Positions 36,744-46,679 of a stretch of 64,000 bases of DNA are shown here, one piece after another. A program made the translations under genes and the position numbers. Origin of the DNA: an uncultured Sphingomonadaceae bacterium (GTDB taxonomy: Bacteria; Pseudomonadota; Alphaproteobacteria; Sphingomonadales; Sphingomonadaceae). Each line of letters starts with the position of its first letter. The stretch's first letter is position 1. The stretch spans positions 248,001-312,000 of the forward strand of contig CANMWO010000001.1 in NCBI GenBank assembly GCA_947501695.1, written 5' to 3'. The notes below the pieces were generated by a model. The model was not told the origin of the DNA, made no database searches, and worked only from the letters and a program-made list of their open reading frames with translations.

Positions 36744-37421
36744 ATGCTATCAAAAAAGCTAGAACCATTGCGAGACGATCCTACGCTTGATGAAGTTCGT
36801 GCCTATCTTGCCCCGCTTTTAGCCTCACAGGCGGCCTTTGATGGCTGGAACGAGAAAGCGGTAGCGGCGGCGGCAGAACAGGTTGGCGTCGATATCGCCA
36901 TGGCTGGATTGGCGTTTAACGATGGTCCGGTTGATATGATTGATGCCTGGTTTATGTCGGTTGACGATGCGATGACGGCCAAATTTTCTGAAGAAGAACT
37001 GAGCGCGATGAAAATTCGCGAACGGATTACCGCGCTGGTCGTGGCGCGATTGGAAGTGCTGGAAGCAGACCGAGAAGGGTTGCGCCGTGCCCTGGCGATA
37101 CTCGCAGCGCCGCCTAACTTTCGGACTACCGCAAAACTTGGCTGGCGCGCGGCGGACAAGATGTGGCGGCTCGCGGGTGATACGGCGACCGATTATAACC
37201 ATTATACAAAGCGGACTTTACTATCTGCCGTCTATGGCAGCACGATCAGCGTTTTTCTCGATGACGAGAGCGAGGGGCATGCTGACACCAAGGCGTTTCT
37301 CGATCGCCGTATTGAAAATGTGATGCAGTTTGAAAAGGTCAAAGCCAAGATTACCCGTCCCGGCGGCGACCGGTTCAGCATGGCCCGCTTCATCGGCCGA
37401 CTGCGTTATCGCGGCGCCTGA
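36744..37421 (+). CDS. coq9: COQ9 family protein
   Basis: This COQ9-like protein has 225 residues from ATG 36744, chosen because AAGGA precedes it; ATG 36726 is the alternative. COQ9 binds lipid and assists ubiquinone hydroxylation with COQ7. The family pattern is visible: EKAVAAAAEQVGVD near the N-terminus, MKIRERITALVVARLE, and the C-terminal SAVYGSTISVFLDD with a FLDRRIENV helix. It is followed by feoAB after 114 bp that hold a candidate Fur site, so it is probably separate. Confidence 0.87.
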   Translation: MLSKKLEPLRDDPTLDEVRAYLAPLLASQAAFDGWNEKAVAAAAEQVGVDIAMAGLAFNDGPVDMIDAWFMSVDDAMTAKFSEEELSAMKIRERITALVVARLEVLEADREGLRRALAILAAPPNFRTTAKLGWRAADKMWRLAGDTATDYNHYTKRTLLSAVYGSTISVFLDDESEGHADTKAFLDRRIENVMQFEKVKAKITRPGGDRFSMARFIGRLRYRGA

Positions 37422-37496
37422 TGATAGATTTCTACCCGACATATCAATAGAATATGTGAGGCCTGCAAACAAAAGACTCGCCAGAGTCAATCAATA

Positions 37497-37516
37497 TTGA
37501 TAATCAGTCGCAATTG
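37497..37516. promoter_or_regulatory. candidate Fur box upstream of feoAB
   Basis: TTGATAATCAGTCGCAATTG reads on the other strand as CAATTGCGACTGATTATCAA. This fits the common Fur half-site pattern (TGCGA..NATTATCA) with few mismatches. It ends 19 bp before the feoA start. Confidence 0.5.
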
Positions 37517-37535
37517 AGATCTATTGAGTTTATCT

Positions 37536-37802
37536 ATGAACGCACCGGTTACATTAGCAGTTACGCTGGATCGCCTTTCCATGCGCCAGCGCGCTGAAAT
37601 CTCCACCATTGACTGGGATTCCATGTCAGAGAATGAAGGCGCCCGGCTTCGCGCACTGGGTCTGGATGAAGGTGTCGAAGTAGAAAAGCTCCACAAAGGC
37701 ATGTTCGGTTTCAATGACCCCATCGCTCTGAAAGTGGGGCGTATGATGATCGCGGTGCGCAAATCCCATGCATCAGCTATATCGGTGGTCATTCCGGCCT
37801 AG
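37536..37802 (+). CDS. feoA: ferrous iron transport protein A
   Basis: This 88-residue SH3-like FeoA protein starts at ATG 37536 (MNAPVTLAVTLDRLS). The typical segment ENEGARLRALGLDEGVEVEKLHKGMFGFNDPIALKVG includes the conserved RLRxLG and the G-D/N-P turn. FeoA supports the FeoB Fe2+ channel at the inner membrane. It lies 3 bp ahead of feoB, so the two form an operon, with a candidate Fur box in front. Confidence 0.92.
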   Translation: MNAPVTLAVTLDRLSMRQRAEISTIDWDSMSENEGARLRALGLDEGVEVEKLHKGMFGFNDPIALKVGRMMIAVRKSHASAISVVIPA

Positions 37803-37805
37803 ATC

Positions 37806-39665
37806 ATGAGTGAAGCGGCCCCTCTTATTGTCCTTGCGGGCAATCCCAATGCTGGCAAAAGTGCCTTATTCAATGCGCTGACCGGTGCGCGGCAGAAAAT
37901 CGCAAACTATCCCGGTGTAACCGTCGAGCGTAAATCCGGTCATTTCCAGATGCCCGATGGGCGGCCTGCGGAATTGGTTGATTTGCCGGGCAGCTACAGC
38001 CTTGAACCGACGAGCCCCGACGAGGCAGTGACGCGCAGCGTAATATTGGGTGAGCAGCAAGGTGAGCGCAAACCGGACGCGATAATCATCGTGCTCGATG
38101 CTGCCAATCTCGACAATCATCTGCGTTTTGCGTTGGAAGTCATTGCACTGGGCCGACCGGTTGTGATTGCACTCAACATGATGGACTTGGCCGAGCGCGA
38201 CGGGTTGACACTCGACCCCGCGAAGCTCGAAGCGGCGTTGGGTGTTCCGGTCGTGCCAACCGTAGCCGTGCGCCGTCGCGGGCTTGAGGATTTGTCCGCC
38301 GCGATTGAAACCCGGTTGAGCAAAAAAACAGATCAGCAGGATGTCGTGGTTTCCAAGGAACGTGACCACGGACTGCGCAAACAGGCGAAGAAAATCGCTA
38401 ATCTGACTGTGGTTTCGGAAACTGCCGGTCGCCGTTGGTCAGAGCGTGCTGATGCGATGTTCCTGCACCCGATTGCAGGTCCAATCATCCTGCTCGCGAT
38501 TATGTTTGTTATGTTTCAAGCGGTATTCGCTTGGTCCGAAGCTCCTATCGGTTGGATTGAGGGCGCGAGCGAATGGGCTGCCGCTGCGGTTGAAGCCTCG
38601 CTCCCCGAGGGCTTTTTGCGCGACTTCATTATTGAAGGCGCGATTGGCGGCGTCGGTTCGGTTGTCGTCTTCCTCCCGCAAATTTTGATCCTTTTCCTTT
38701 TCATCCTGCTCTTGGAAGCCAGCGGTTATATGACCCGCGCGGCCTTTATCATGGACCGGTTGATGGCCAGTGTCGGCCTGTCCGGGCGCAGCTTCATTCC
38801 GCTGCTTTCCTCCTTCGCTTGCGCTATTCCGGGTATCATGGCGACGCGCAGTATTGCTGACCCGAAGGATCGATTGACGACTATATTGGTGGCTCCGCTG
38901 ATGACGTGCGCGGCCCGACTGCCGGTTTATGCGATCATCATTGGTGCATTCATCCCCGCGCGCGACGTGGGGCCGGGTGTTGGTTTGCAGGGACTGGTCT
39001 TGTTCGGACTATATATATTCGGCATCGTTGGTGCGATGGTCGTGGCGCTGGTGCTGCGTAGCACCGTGGCCAAGGGCCCGAATAGCGGCTTCCTGATGGA
39101 AATGCCGAAATATCAAATGCCACGCATCCGCGATATATTACTGGGCCTGTGGCAGCGCGGTTGGATATTCCTACGCCGCGCCGGTACGATCATTTTTGCA
39201 GCAACGGTCATATTGTGGCTGATGCTGACATATCCCAAAGTGCCGCTCGATAGTCCTGTGAGCCAGGTGGACTATTCTGCCGCTGGCCGGATTGCCAATG
39301 TCATCGAACCGGTTGTCGCCCCCATTGGTTTTAACCGTGATATTGCCCTCGCTCTGATCCCCGCCATGGCGGCGCGCGAAGTGGCCGTGGCTGCCTTGGC
39401 AACAACCTATGCGATTGATGCGCCAGATGAGGAAGCGGAAGCCAAATCGCTTACTGAACGGTTGCAGAGCCGCTGGTCGCTGCCAACTGCGCTGGCATTT
39501 CTCGCGTGGTTTGTCTTTGCGCCGCAATGTATCTCCACCATTGCTGTGACCCGCCGTGAAACCAATGGCTGGAAATGGCCGATGTTCATGCTCGGCTATC
39601 TTTTTGCGCTGGCTTACGTTGCCGCCGGGATTACATATTGGAGTGCCGTCGCCCTCGGTCTATAG
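37806..39665 (+). CDS. feoB: ferrous iron transporter FeoB
   Basis: FeoB imports Fe2+ through the inner membrane and is coupled to an N-terminal G protein. The 619-residue protein is shorter than E. coli FeoB but normal for many alphaproteobacteria. G1 is [13 protein letters not shown]2 lies around [10 protein letters not shown]3 is DLPGSYSL and G4 is NMMD. Two Gate regions follow, with the conserved cysteines in [13 protein letters not shown] and [10 protein letters not shown]. It is tightly coupled to feoA. No feoC follows; ssb begins 50 bp later. Confidence 0.95.
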   Translation: MSEAAPLIVLAGNPNAGKSALFNALTGARQKIANYPGVTVERKSGHFQMPDGRPAELVDLPGSYSLEPTSPDEAVTRSVILGEQQGERKPDAIIIVLDAANLDNHLRFALEVIALGRPVVIALNMMDLAERDGLTLDPAKLEAALGVPVVPTVAVRRRGLEDLSAAIETRLSKKTDQQDVVVSKERDHGLRKQAKKIANLTVVSETAGRRWSERADAMFLHPIAGPIILLAIMFVMFQAVFAWSEAPIGWIEGASEWAAAAVEASLPEGFLRDFIIEGAIGGVGSVVVFLPQILILFLFILLLEASGYMTRAAFIMDRLMASVGLSGRSFIPLLSSFACAIPGIMATRSIADPKDRLTTILVAPLMTCAARLPVYAIIIGAFIPARDVGPGVGLQGLVLFGLYIFGIVGAMVVALVLRSTVAKGPNSGFLMEMPKYQMPRIRDILLGLWQRGWIFLRRAGTIIFAATVILWLMLTYPKVPLDSPVSQVDYSAAGRIANVIEPVVAPIGFNRDIALALIPAMAAREVAVAALATTYAIDAPDEEAEAKSLTERLQSRWSLPTALAFLAWFVFAPQCISTIAVTRRETNGWKWPMFMLGYLFALAYVAAGITYWSAVALGL

Positions 39666-39715
39666 AGCCTCCAGAGACTCGAAAAACATTAAATATATTC
39701 CAAGGGGAAATGCAA

Positions 39716-40255
39716 ATGGCTGGCGGCATCAACAAAGTAATTATCGTAGGAAACCTGGGTGCCGACCCCGAAGTGCGTACGTTCAACAATGGCGGTAAAG
39801 TCTGCAATTTGCGCATTGCGACATCCGAAAGCTGGAAAGACCGCAATACCGGTGAGCGCAAGGAAAAAACCGAATGGCATAGCGTCGCGATTTTCTCCGA
39901 AGGCTTGGCTGGCGTCGCGGAAAAATATCTGCGCAAGGGCAGCAAGGTCTATATCGAAGGCAAGCTGCAAACCCGCAAATGGCAAGATCAGTCCGGCAAT
40001 GACCGCTATTCGACCGAAATTGTCTTGCAGGGATTTGACGGCAAACTCGAAATGCTCGATTCCCGTCAGGGTGGCGGCCAAGGTGGCGGCGGCAATGACG
40101 GCTGGAGCGGCGGCGGATCAGGCGGCGGTTCTGGCGGTGGTGGTTCTAACGACGGCTGGGGCAGCACGGGCGGATCATCTGGTGGTGGTTCATCCGGCGG
40201 CGGTCAGGGCGGCGGCGCTTTTGACAGCGATCTGGACGACGACGTCCCGTTCTAG
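39716..40255 (+). CDS. ssb: single-stranded DNA-binding protein
   Basis: SSB coats single-stranded DNA in replication, recombination and repair. The protein has 179 residues from ATG 39716, chosen because AAGGGG lies 8 bases ahead; ATG 39710 is too close. The OB-fold occupies about 1-110 ([48 protein letters not shown]). A long Gly/Ser-rich linker follows, then the acidic interaction tip DLDDDVPF. It is an independent gene between feoB and fnrL. Confidence 0.96.
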   Translation: MAGGINKVIIVGNLGADPEVRTFNNGGKVCNLRIATSESWKDRNTGERKEKTEWHSVAIFSEGLAGVAEKYLRKGSKVYIEGKLQTRKWQDQSGNDRYSTEIVLQGFDGKLEMLDSRQGGGQGGGGNDGWSGGGSGGGSGGGGSNDGWGSTGGSSGGGSSGGGQGGGAFDSDLDDDVPF

Positions 40256-40384
40256 TAAAGATATATTGCTGCGGGCGGGAGTAGCGCAAAGACTTGATAT
40301 TTTCGGTCAAGAAATTGGCGGTCAAAACAGCCGGGGAATGACTAAGGGCCGGTGCCCGGAAGATTCAACGAGGTGTATCGATCC

Positions 40385-41104
40385 ATGCTAAGCAATTGTG
40401 AACAATGTGTTGTACGGAACAAGTCCATCTGTTCCGCGCTGGATCCAGATGAACTGATTGCGATCAACCGTCTCACCCGCAAAGTGGCTATCAAGGCTGG
40501 ACAAGCACTGATTTGGGAAGGTGACGATAGCCTGATTGTCGCTAATGTTGTCGAAGGTGCATTTAAGCTAACTTCTTCGCTGGAAGACGGTCGGGAACAG
40601 ATTATCGGCTTGCTATACCCGTCAGATTTTGTCGGCCGACCCTTTGGCGATAAGAATGAATATTCGGTCACCGCGTTGGCGGATTCCAAAGTCTGTGTAT
40701 TCTCTCGCTCTGATTTTGACGAGTTCGTCCGCGAACATCCTGATCTTGAACATAAGCTATTGCAGCGCACGTTAACCGAGCTTGATCGGGTCCGCCGGTC
40801 TATGCTGTTGCTGGGCCGGAAAACGGCTGCCGAACGGGTGGCCTCTTTCCTGCTCGAAATGTCAGCGAGATTGGCAGATTCTAGCTGCAGTGTGGTTGGC
40901 GGAAGTCTTCAGCTATTTGCTCTGCCGTTCGGGCGTCAGCAAGTGGCGGATATATTGGGCCTGACCATCGAAACGGTCAGCCGCCAACTCACTCTGCTGA
41001 AGAAAAATAATGTAATCGCGTTACCGGATCACCGGAATGTCCAGATCCTCGATGCTGGCCGTTTGCAGGACATTGCAGATGCGGGTGCTGTTACTGCTCA
41101 TTGA
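40385..41104 (+). CDS. fnrL: FnrL-type Crp/Fnr oxygen-responsive regulator
   Basis: This 239-residue protein starts at ATG 40385 (MLSNCEQCVV), supported by GAGGTG nine bases upstream; GTG 40352 is possible. The N-terminal Cys cluster is CEQC-x7-C, and a further Cys is in ADSKVCVFSRS, together giving the ligands for an oxygen-labile [4Fe-4S] cluster. It contains a cyclic-nucleotide-like beta roll, a dimer helix and a helix-turn-helix with IETVSRQLTLL (E-x2-S-R), which reads TTGAT-N4-ATCAA. It is probably the activator of the adjacent cco operon and of other boxes in the window. Confidence 0.93.
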   Translation: MLSNCEQCVVRNKSICSALDPDELIAINRLTRKVAIKAGQALIWEGDDSLIVANVVEGAFKLTSSLEDGREQIIGLLYPSDFVGRPFGDKNEYSVTALADSKVCVFSRSDFDEFVREHPDLEHKLLQRTLTELDRVRRSMLLLGRKTAAERVASFLLEMSARLADSSCSVVGGSLQLFALPFGRQQVADILGLTIETVSRQLTLLKKNNVIALPDHRNVQILDAGRLQDIADAGAVTAH

Positions 41105-41159
41105 ATAGACCACCGGCTAGCGATAGATACCACTTGATTTTCGGAAGATGGAGCGCCCG

Positions 41160-41173
41160 TTGATCTAGATCAA
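41160..41173. promoter_or_regulatory. perfect FNR/FnrL box upstream of ccoN
   Basis: TTGAT-CTAG-ATCAA is a perfect match to the FNR-family consensus. It lies 78 bp before the ccoN start and 55 bp after the fnrL stop. Confidence 0.9.
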
Positions 41174-41251
41174 TGAGGATCGCTAAGCAGGCTGCCATGG
41201 CCTTTGTTGTTGAAGACGGTTTTTGAAACTGTCGACACAGGGAAGGACATT

Positions 41252-42922
41252 ATGGATACGCTCTTATTAAGGGTCGGCGGCTGGCTGGCTATCGTATTTT
41301 TTGCATTTATTGCAATGGTTCTGGCGGCCGACACCGGCTTTGCCGTGCACATGGCGATCATCGCCATGGCTGCGGGGATCACCTTATGGGTGACGATTAA
41401 CAAGGCCGATTATGCGGCGATAGGTCGCGGCATTTTAAAAGCGCCCGCAGACCCTGGAATCTATGATGATGATCCGATCCGCTGGGGCGTTATCGCGACG
41501 ATTTTTTGGGGTATTGCCGGAATGGCAGTCGGGTTGATCATTGCCCTGCAGCTGGCCTTTCCTGTGCTCAACCTCAACAATGAATATACCACCTTCGGGC
41601 GGCTGCGCCCGCTTCATACATCTGCGGTTGTTTTTGCTTTCGGAGGCAATGCGCTGATCGCGACGAGCTATTATGTCGTGCAGCGCACGTGCAGGGCGAG
41701 GTTGGCCTTCCCTGGCCTCGCCCGTTTCGTTTTCTGGGGCTATCAGCTGTTCATCGTGCTGGCGGCCACCGGTTACCTTATGGGTATCACCCAGTCCAAA
41801 GAATATGCCGAACCAGAATGGTATGTCGACCTGTGGTTGACCATTGTCTGGCTTTGTTATGCGGCGGTATTTATCGGTACCGTCGTGCGCCGGTCGGAAC
41901 CGCATATTTATGTCGCTAACTGGTTTTACCTCTCCTTCATCCTGACGATCGCGATGCTACATGTCGTCAACGGTCTGTCGATGCCGGTCAGCTTGCTTGG
42001 GTCCAAAAGCTATGCGGCTTTTGCCGGGGTGCAGGATGCGCTGACCCAGTGGTGGTACGGCCATAATGCGGTCGGATTTTTCCTGACCGCCGGTTTCCTC
42101 GCGATGATGTATTATTTCGTGCCAAAACAGGCGGAGCGGCCGGTTTACAGCTACCGTCTGTCCATCATCCACTTCTGGTCGCTAATCTTCCTCTACATCT
42201 GGGCCGGACCGCACCATCTACACTATACGGCGCTGCCCGATTGGGCGCAGACGCTGGGGATGGTATTCTCGATCGTGCTTTGGATGCCCAGCTGGGGCGG
42301 AATGATCAACGGCCTGATGACGCTGAACGGCGCATGGGATAAAATCCGCACTGATCCGATCATCCGGATGATGGTCTTGGCACTTGCCTTTTACGGGATG
42401 AGTACATTTGAAGGGCCGATGATGTCGATCAAGGCGGTCAACAGCCTGTCGCATTATACCGATTGGACAGTGGGTCATGTGCATAGCGGCGCATTGGGCT
42501 GGAACGGCATGATCACCTTTGCCTGTCTCTATTATCTGGTCCCTCGCCTGTGGGGCAAAGAGCGGCTTTATTCGCTGCGAATGGTGAACTGGCATTTCTG
42601 GCTCGCGACGCTTGGTATCGTTCTCTACGCCGCGTCGATGTGGGTCGCTGGTATCATGCAGGGCCTGATGTGGCGCGAATATGGTGACGATGGCTATCTG
42701 GTTTACGCCTTCTCGGAAGTCGTGTCGGCGATGCTGCCTATGTATCTGATCCGTGCGGCCGGCGGACTGCTCTATCTCGCTGGTGCGTTTGTCCTTGTTT
42801 ACAATGTTTGGATGACGATTGCGGGTAAACAGCGCGAAGAAAAACCCATGACCGAAACGCCTCATAATGAGGATCTAGATAAGCCAATTGTGGGCAAACC
42901 CGCAATTGCGCCAGCAGAATAA
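41252..42922 (+). CDS. ccoN: cbb3-type cytochrome c oxidase subunit I
   Basis: CcoN is the catalytic heme-copper subunit of the high-affinity cbb3 oxidase. At 556 residues with about 12 hydrophobic spans it is normal in size. Heme and Cu ligands lie in [27 protein letters not shown], the Cu-binding [13 protein letters not shown] and the [13 protein letters not shown] pair. It starts at ATG 41252 with GGAAGGA upstream, and a perfect FNR box precedes it. It is the first gene of an eight-gene operon. The extra C-terminal tail from about 530 is charged and variable. Confidence 0.97.
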   Translation: MDTLLLRVGGWLAIVFFAFIAMVLAADTGFAVHMAIIAMAAGITLWVTINKADYAAIGRGILKAPADPGIYDDDPIRWGVIATIFWGIAGMAVGLIIALQLAFPVLNLNNEYTTFGRLRPLHTSAVVFAFGGNALIATSYYVVQRTCRARLAFPGLARFVFWGYQLFIVLAATGYLMGITQSKEYAEPEWYVDLWLTIVWLCYAAVFIGTVVRRSEPHIYVANWFYLSFILTIAMLHVVNGLSMPVSLLGSKSYAAFAGVQDALTQWWYGHNAVGFFLTAGFLAMMYYFVPKQAERPVYSYRLSIIHFWSLIFLYIWAGPHHLHYTALPDWAQTLGMVFSIVLWMPSWGGMINGLMTLNGAWDKIRTDPIIRMMVLALAFYGMSTFEGPMMSIKAVNSLSHYTDWTVGHVHSGALGWNGMITFACLYYLVPRLWGKERLYSLRMVNWHFWLATLGIVLYAASMWVAGIMQGLMWREYGDDGYLVYAFSEVVSAMLPMYLIRAAGGLLYLAGAFVLVYNVWMTIAGKQREEKPMTETPHNEDLDKPIVGKPAIAPAE

Positions 42923-42935
42923 GGGAGACGAAGAA

Positions 42936-43670
42936 ATGTCCGGTTTTGCTGAAAAACATAAGAAGCTTGAACGCAATGTCACCCTGCTTGGTGCTGCAGC
43001 CTTTGTGACGGTGGCGATTGGCGGCATTGTCGAGATTGCACCGCTATTCTGGATCGACAATACGATTGAGAAAGTCGAAGGTATGCGGCCATATACACCG
43101 CTCGAACTGGCTGGGCGCAACATCTATATCCGCGAAGGCTGCTATAGCTGTCACAGTCAGATGGTCCGGCCGTTTCGCGACGAAGTGGAGCGCTATGGCC
43201 ATTACAGCCTGGCGGCGGAAAGCATGTATGATCATCCGTTCCAATGGGGTTCCAAAAGAACCGGCCCTGATCTGGCGCGGGTTGGTGGGCGCTATTCCGA
43301 TGAATGGCATGTCCAGCACCTAATCGACCCGCGCTCGGTCGTGCCAGAATCAATCATGCCACCCTATGCATTCTTGGCGAAAAAAGACCTGAAAGCCGGC
43401 GATATGGCTAAACATCTGACGGCCCAGCGGCGGTTAGGCGTGCCCTATACCGAGGAAGCAATTGCCGCCGCCAATGCAGATTTGATGGCGCAGGCCGATC
43501 CTGAGGCCGTGACGACGGATCTGGTTGAACGCTATCCCAAGGCGCAGGTCCGCGACTTTGATGGTGACCCTGATCGGTTGACCGAGATGGATGCGCTGGT
43601 CGCCTATCTCCAGATGATCGGCACTTTGGTCGACTTTGAAGCGGGCGAAGCACAGGAGCAGCCGCGATGA
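42936..43670 (+). CDS. ccoO: cbb3-type cytochrome c oxidase subunit II
   Basis: CcoO is the membrane-anchored mono-heme c subunit of the cbb3 oxidase. It is 244 residues long, starting at ATG 42936 ([14 protein letters not shown]) after AAGGGAGA. One N-terminal span is followed by the heme c motif CYSCHSQM, then [18 protein letters not shown] and an axial Met region (SIMPPYAFL). The ccoO stop overlaps the ccoQ start as ATGA. Confidence 0.96.
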   Translation: MSGFAEKHKKLERNVTLLGAAAFVTVAIGGIVEIAPLFWIDNTIEKVEGMRPYTPLELAGRNIYIREGCYSCHSQMVRPFRDEVERYGHYSLAAESMYDHPFQWGSKRTGPDLARVGGRYSDEWHVQHLIDPRSVVPESIMPPYAFLAKKDLKAGDMAKHLTAQRRLGVPYTEEAIAAANADLMAQADPEAVTTDLVERYPKAQVRDFDGDPDRLTEMDALVAYLQMIGTLVDFEAGEAQEQPR

Positions 43671-43828
43671 TTTACGAGGAACTACGGCACTTTGCGGATA
43701 GCTATGGATTGCTGTTCCTTGCACTTATTTTCCTGAGTTTCATCGGTTGGACGTTCCGGCCTGGATCGCGTCAGAAGCACGAAGAGGCAGCAAATATGAT
43801 CTTTGAAGAGGATCAGGACGATGGTTGA
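43667..43828 (+). CDS. ccoQ: cbb3-type oxidase small subunit CcoQ
   Basis: This 53-residue single-span protein ([20 protein letters not shown], then [15 protein letters not shown]) is followed by an acidic tail. CcoQ stabilises the cbb3 complex. Its start overlaps the ccoO stop (ATGA) and its last eight bases overlap the ccoP start. The [19 protein letters not shown] tail is typical of CcoQ. It is easily missed because of its length. Confidence 0.92.
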   Translation: MIYEELRHFADSYGLLFLALIFLSFIGWTFRPGSRQKHEEAANMIFEEDQDDG

Positions 43829-44762
43829 TAAAAAGAAAATTGATGAAGCGACCGGAACGGCCACGGTAGGCCATGAATGGGACGGTATTGAAGAACTGGA
43901 TACACCAATGCCGCGATGGTGGCTGTGGACCCTTTACGCAACAATCATCTGGGCGCTTGTCTACGTCGTGCTCTATCCCGCATGGCCAATGGTCAATAGC
44001 GCGACTGAAGGCGTATTGGGTTGGTCGAGTCGCGGTGATTACGAAAAAGCGGTCGCAGCACGCGAGGCTGAACTGGAGCCAATTCGGCAAGCGTTGGTCA
44101 GCACGGATATTCATGACCTCCCTGACGATTCTGCGCTGCGCAATGAAGCCATTCGGGGCGGGCGCTCTGCTTTTAAAGTCCATTGTGTGCAATGCCACGG
44201 TGCTGGTGCCGCTGGTTCCAAAGGCTACCCCAATTTGAATGACGACGAATGGTTGTGGGGCGGTGACATGGAGGCGATCGAATATACGCTTGTCCATGGA
44301 ATCCGAAATCCTGATCATGCCGAAACCCGTTTTTCTCAGATGCCCGCCTTTGGCCGGGATGGGATATTACAAGCCGGTGAGATTGATGATCTGGTCTCTT
44401 ATGTGCGGGTGATCAGCGGTAGAGAGGATGAAAGCGCATCGGCGACACGTGGCGCTGCTCTTTATGAAATCAATTGTGCCGTCTGTCACGGCAGTGATGC
44501 TAAGGGAGATCGTACGCAAGGATCGCCAGACCTGACGGATGCAATCAATCTCTATGGTCTCGATCGTGCCTCGATCAAACATACGATCACCAATAGCCGT
44601 AACGGGGTTATGCCGCGCTGGGGCCAGCGGCTGGATGCAGCAACCATCAGGATGCTGACCGCTTATGTTCATTCACTCGGCGGCGGGGAAGCTGCACCAA
44701 AACCAAAAGAGGGATCAACTGAGCAGGTAGCAACGGAGACTCCGGTAGATGAGCAATCCTGA
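43821..44762 (+). CDS. ccoP: cbb3-type cytochrome c oxidase subunit III
   Basis: CcoP is the di-heme c subunit that passes electrons to CcoO. The 313-residue protein has a cytoplasmic start, a membrane span (WWLWTLYATIIWALVYVV) and two heme-binding motifs, CVQCHGAG and CAVCHGSD, each followed by a later Met ligand region (FSQMPAFG, NGVMPRWG). The start is ATG 43821, overlapping ccoQ. A low-complexity tail follows about 290. It overlaps ccoG by 14 bp. Confidence 0.96.
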   Translation: MVDKKKIDEATGTATVGHEWDGIEELDTPMPRWWLWTLYATIIWALVYVVLYPAWPMVNSATEGVLGWSSRGDYEKAVAAREAELEPIRQALVSTDIHDLPDDSALRNEAIRGGRSAFKVHCVQCHGAGAAGSKGYPNLNDDEWLWGGDMEAIEYTLVHGIRNPDHAETRFSQMPAFGRDGILQAGEIDDLVSYVRVISGREDESASATRGAALYEINCAVCHGSDAKGDRTQGSPDLTDAINLYGLDRASIKHTITNSRNGVMPRWGQRLDAATIRMLTAYVHSLGGGEAAPKPKEGSTEQVATETPVDEQS

Positions 44763-46206
44763 AGAAATTTTTGATCCCCAGCTACAGCTATATGAAAAGC
44801 GCAAAGGCGTTTATCCCAAGGCGGTAGACGGCACGTTTCGGCGGCTGAAATGGGTGATCATGGCGGTGACGCTGGGCATCTATTATATTACCCCGTGGAT
44901 CCGTTGGGATCGCGGTCCCTATGCGCCGGATCAGGCGGTACTGGTCGATCTGGCCAACCGGCGTTTCTTCATGTTTGGCATCGAAATCTGGCCGCATGAA
45001 TTTTATTATGTCGCTGGGATGCTGGTGATGGCCGGAATTGGTCTGTTTCTGGTCACCTCTGCTGTGGGCCGCGCTTGGTGCGGATATTCCTGTCCGCAAA
45101 CGGTCTGGACCGATTTGTTCCAGCATATCGAGCGCGCGATTGACGGTGATCGCAATGCGCAATTCCGGCTCCAGGATGCTCCGTGGGGACCGAAGAAAAT
45201 CGTCAAGCGGCTCAGTAAATGGACGGTCTGGCTGTTGGTTGCGTTGGCCACCGGCGGGGCATGGATATTCTATTTTGCCGATGCACCAACCTTGGCGCGG
45301 GACTTTTTTACCGGGGAAGCGGCTTTTGTCGCTTATGCTACTGTTGGAGTCCTGACCGCGACGACATTCATTTTTGGCGGTTTCATGCGCGAACAGGTGT
45401 GCATATACATGTGTCCTTGGCCGCGGATTCAGGCAGCGATGATGGACGAAAAATCGCTAACCGTGACCTATAAAGACTGGCGTGGGGAACCGCGGGGGAG
45501 CGTCAAAAAAGCGGAAGCTCAGCCCGGCAGCTTCGGCGATTGTATTGATTGCAACCAATGTGTTGCGGTTTGTCCGACCGGTATCGACATTCGTGAAGGA
45601 GCACAAATCGGCTGCATCACTTGTGCACTATGCATTGATGCTTGCGATAAGGTGATGGATCAGGTCGGCCGCCCACGCGGATTGATTGACTATGTCACGG
45701 AAGAAGATGCTGCACTTGAAAAAGCTGGCCAGCCTCATGTCCCAGTTCTAAAAACATTATTTCGTCCGCGCACGATACTCTATTTCTCGGCCTGGGGTGC
45801 CATTGGCCTTGCGATGTTATTTGCAGTCGGCAACCGCACTCGCATCGACATAAGCGCCAATCATGATCGCAATCCGCTTTACGTGCAGCTTGCCGACGGG
45901 GATGTACGCAATGCCTATACAGTCAATTTGCGCAATATGGAGAACCGGCCGCGAGAAATGGAGATTTCCATGTCAGGCCTTCACAGAGGTGTGCTTTGGT
46001 CGAGTGAAGGATTACGGAAAACAGCCGGTCAGAACGTCTTAGTGAAGGTACCAGCTGACAGTGTCGGCAGAGTGCGCCTTTTCGTTGCAGCGCCGGGAGA
46101 GGGGGCTGCAAGGGAAGAATTCACACTTACTGTTCGGGCCGAAGATGACCGGACAGCCCAAGATACCCATGACGTCTTCTTTGAACGCCCGGAGACAGCC
46201 GAATGA
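44749..46206 (+). CDS. ccoG: cbb3 oxidase assembly protein CcoG (FixG/RdxA)
   Basis: CcoG is a membrane ferredoxin-like protein that reduces Cu2+ for cbb3 assembly. At 485 residues it has about five membrane spans, CGYSCPQTVW and MCPWPRIQ cysteine pairs, and two ferredoxin clusters: CIDCNQCVAVCPTG and CITCALCIDAC. A C-terminal Ig-like domain (IDISANHDRNPLY) completes the family pattern. It overlaps ccoP upstream and ccoH downstream by ATGA. Confidence 0.95.
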   Translation: MSNPEEIFDPQLQLYEKRKGVYPKAVDGTFRRLKWVIMAVTLGIYYITPWIRWDRGPYAPDQAVLVDLANRRFFMFGIEIWPHEFYYVAGMLVMAGIGLFLVTSAVGRAWCGYSCPQTVWTDLFQHIERAIDGDRNAQFRLQDAPWGPKKIVKRLSKWTVWLLVALATGGAWIFYFADAPTLARDFFTGEAAFVAYATVGVLTATTFIFGGFMREQVCIYMCPWPRIQAAMMDEKSLTVTYKDWRGEPRGSVKKAEAQPGSFGDCIDCNQCVAVCPTGIDIREGAQIGCITCALCIDACDKVMDQVGRPRGLIDYVTEEDAALEKAGQPHVPVLKTLFRPRTILYFSAWGAIGLAMLFAVGNRTRIDISANHDRNPLYVQLADGDVRNAYTVNLRNMENRPREMEISMSGLHRGVLWSSEGLRKTAGQNVLVKVPADSVGRVRLFVAAPGEGAAREEFTLTVRAEDDRTAQDTHDVFFERPETAE

Positions 46207-46679
46207 AATACGAAACTGTAACGCCCAAGAAATTCACGGGCTACCATGCCACCGCGATGATCGTGGCCTTTTTTGCGGTGGTCGTCTCAGTCAATATGGT
46301 GATGGCGCGTTTTGCCGTATCGACTTTTAGCGGCACACTGGTCGATAACAGTTATGTTGCCAGCCAAAAATATAATGAATGGTTGGAAGAAGCCCGCAAG
46401 CAGCAAGCCCATGGATGGACTGCCTCGCGGGTCACGCGCGTTCAAGACAAAGTGATGATGACGGTGCTTCGGGCCAATGACACCGCGCTCAAAGATGCCG
46501 AGATAACGGCTATTGCCGAGCATCCCGTCGGACGAACCGATCCGATCATCCTGCATTTTGTACAAAACGGCGCAGGCGTTTATGTCAGCCGTGATGTACT
46601 GCCCGAAGGTCGCTGGAAACTGCGCATCGCGATTACCCATCGTGGCAATAAAATGGCGCTGGCACAGGAAGTTCTTTGA
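46203..46679 (+). CDS. ccoH: cbb3 oxidase assembly protein FixH/CcoH
   Basis: This 158-residue single-span protein is of the FixH family. It begins with KKFTGYHATAMIVAFFAVVVSVNMVMA and continues with the FSGTLVDNSYVASQKYN segment typical of FixH, followed by a periplasmic beta domain. It assists assembly of the oxidase together with CcoI. It begins inside the ccoG stop codon (ATGA) and ends overlapping the TTG start of ccoI, so it is firmly part of the operon. Confidence 0.93.
   Translation: MKYETVTPKKFTGYHATAMIVAFFAVVVSVNMVMARFAVSTFSGTLVDNSYVASQKYNEWLEEARKQQAHGWTASRVTRVQDKVMMTVLRANDTALKDAEITAIAEHPVGRTDPIILHFVQNGAGVYVSRDVLPEGRWKLRIAITHRGNKMALAQEVL

Noticed and set aside
40295-40313. FNR-like dyad CTTGA...TCAAG upstream of fnrL
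   Set aside because: The half-sites are nine bases apart instead of the required four between TTGAT and ATCAA.
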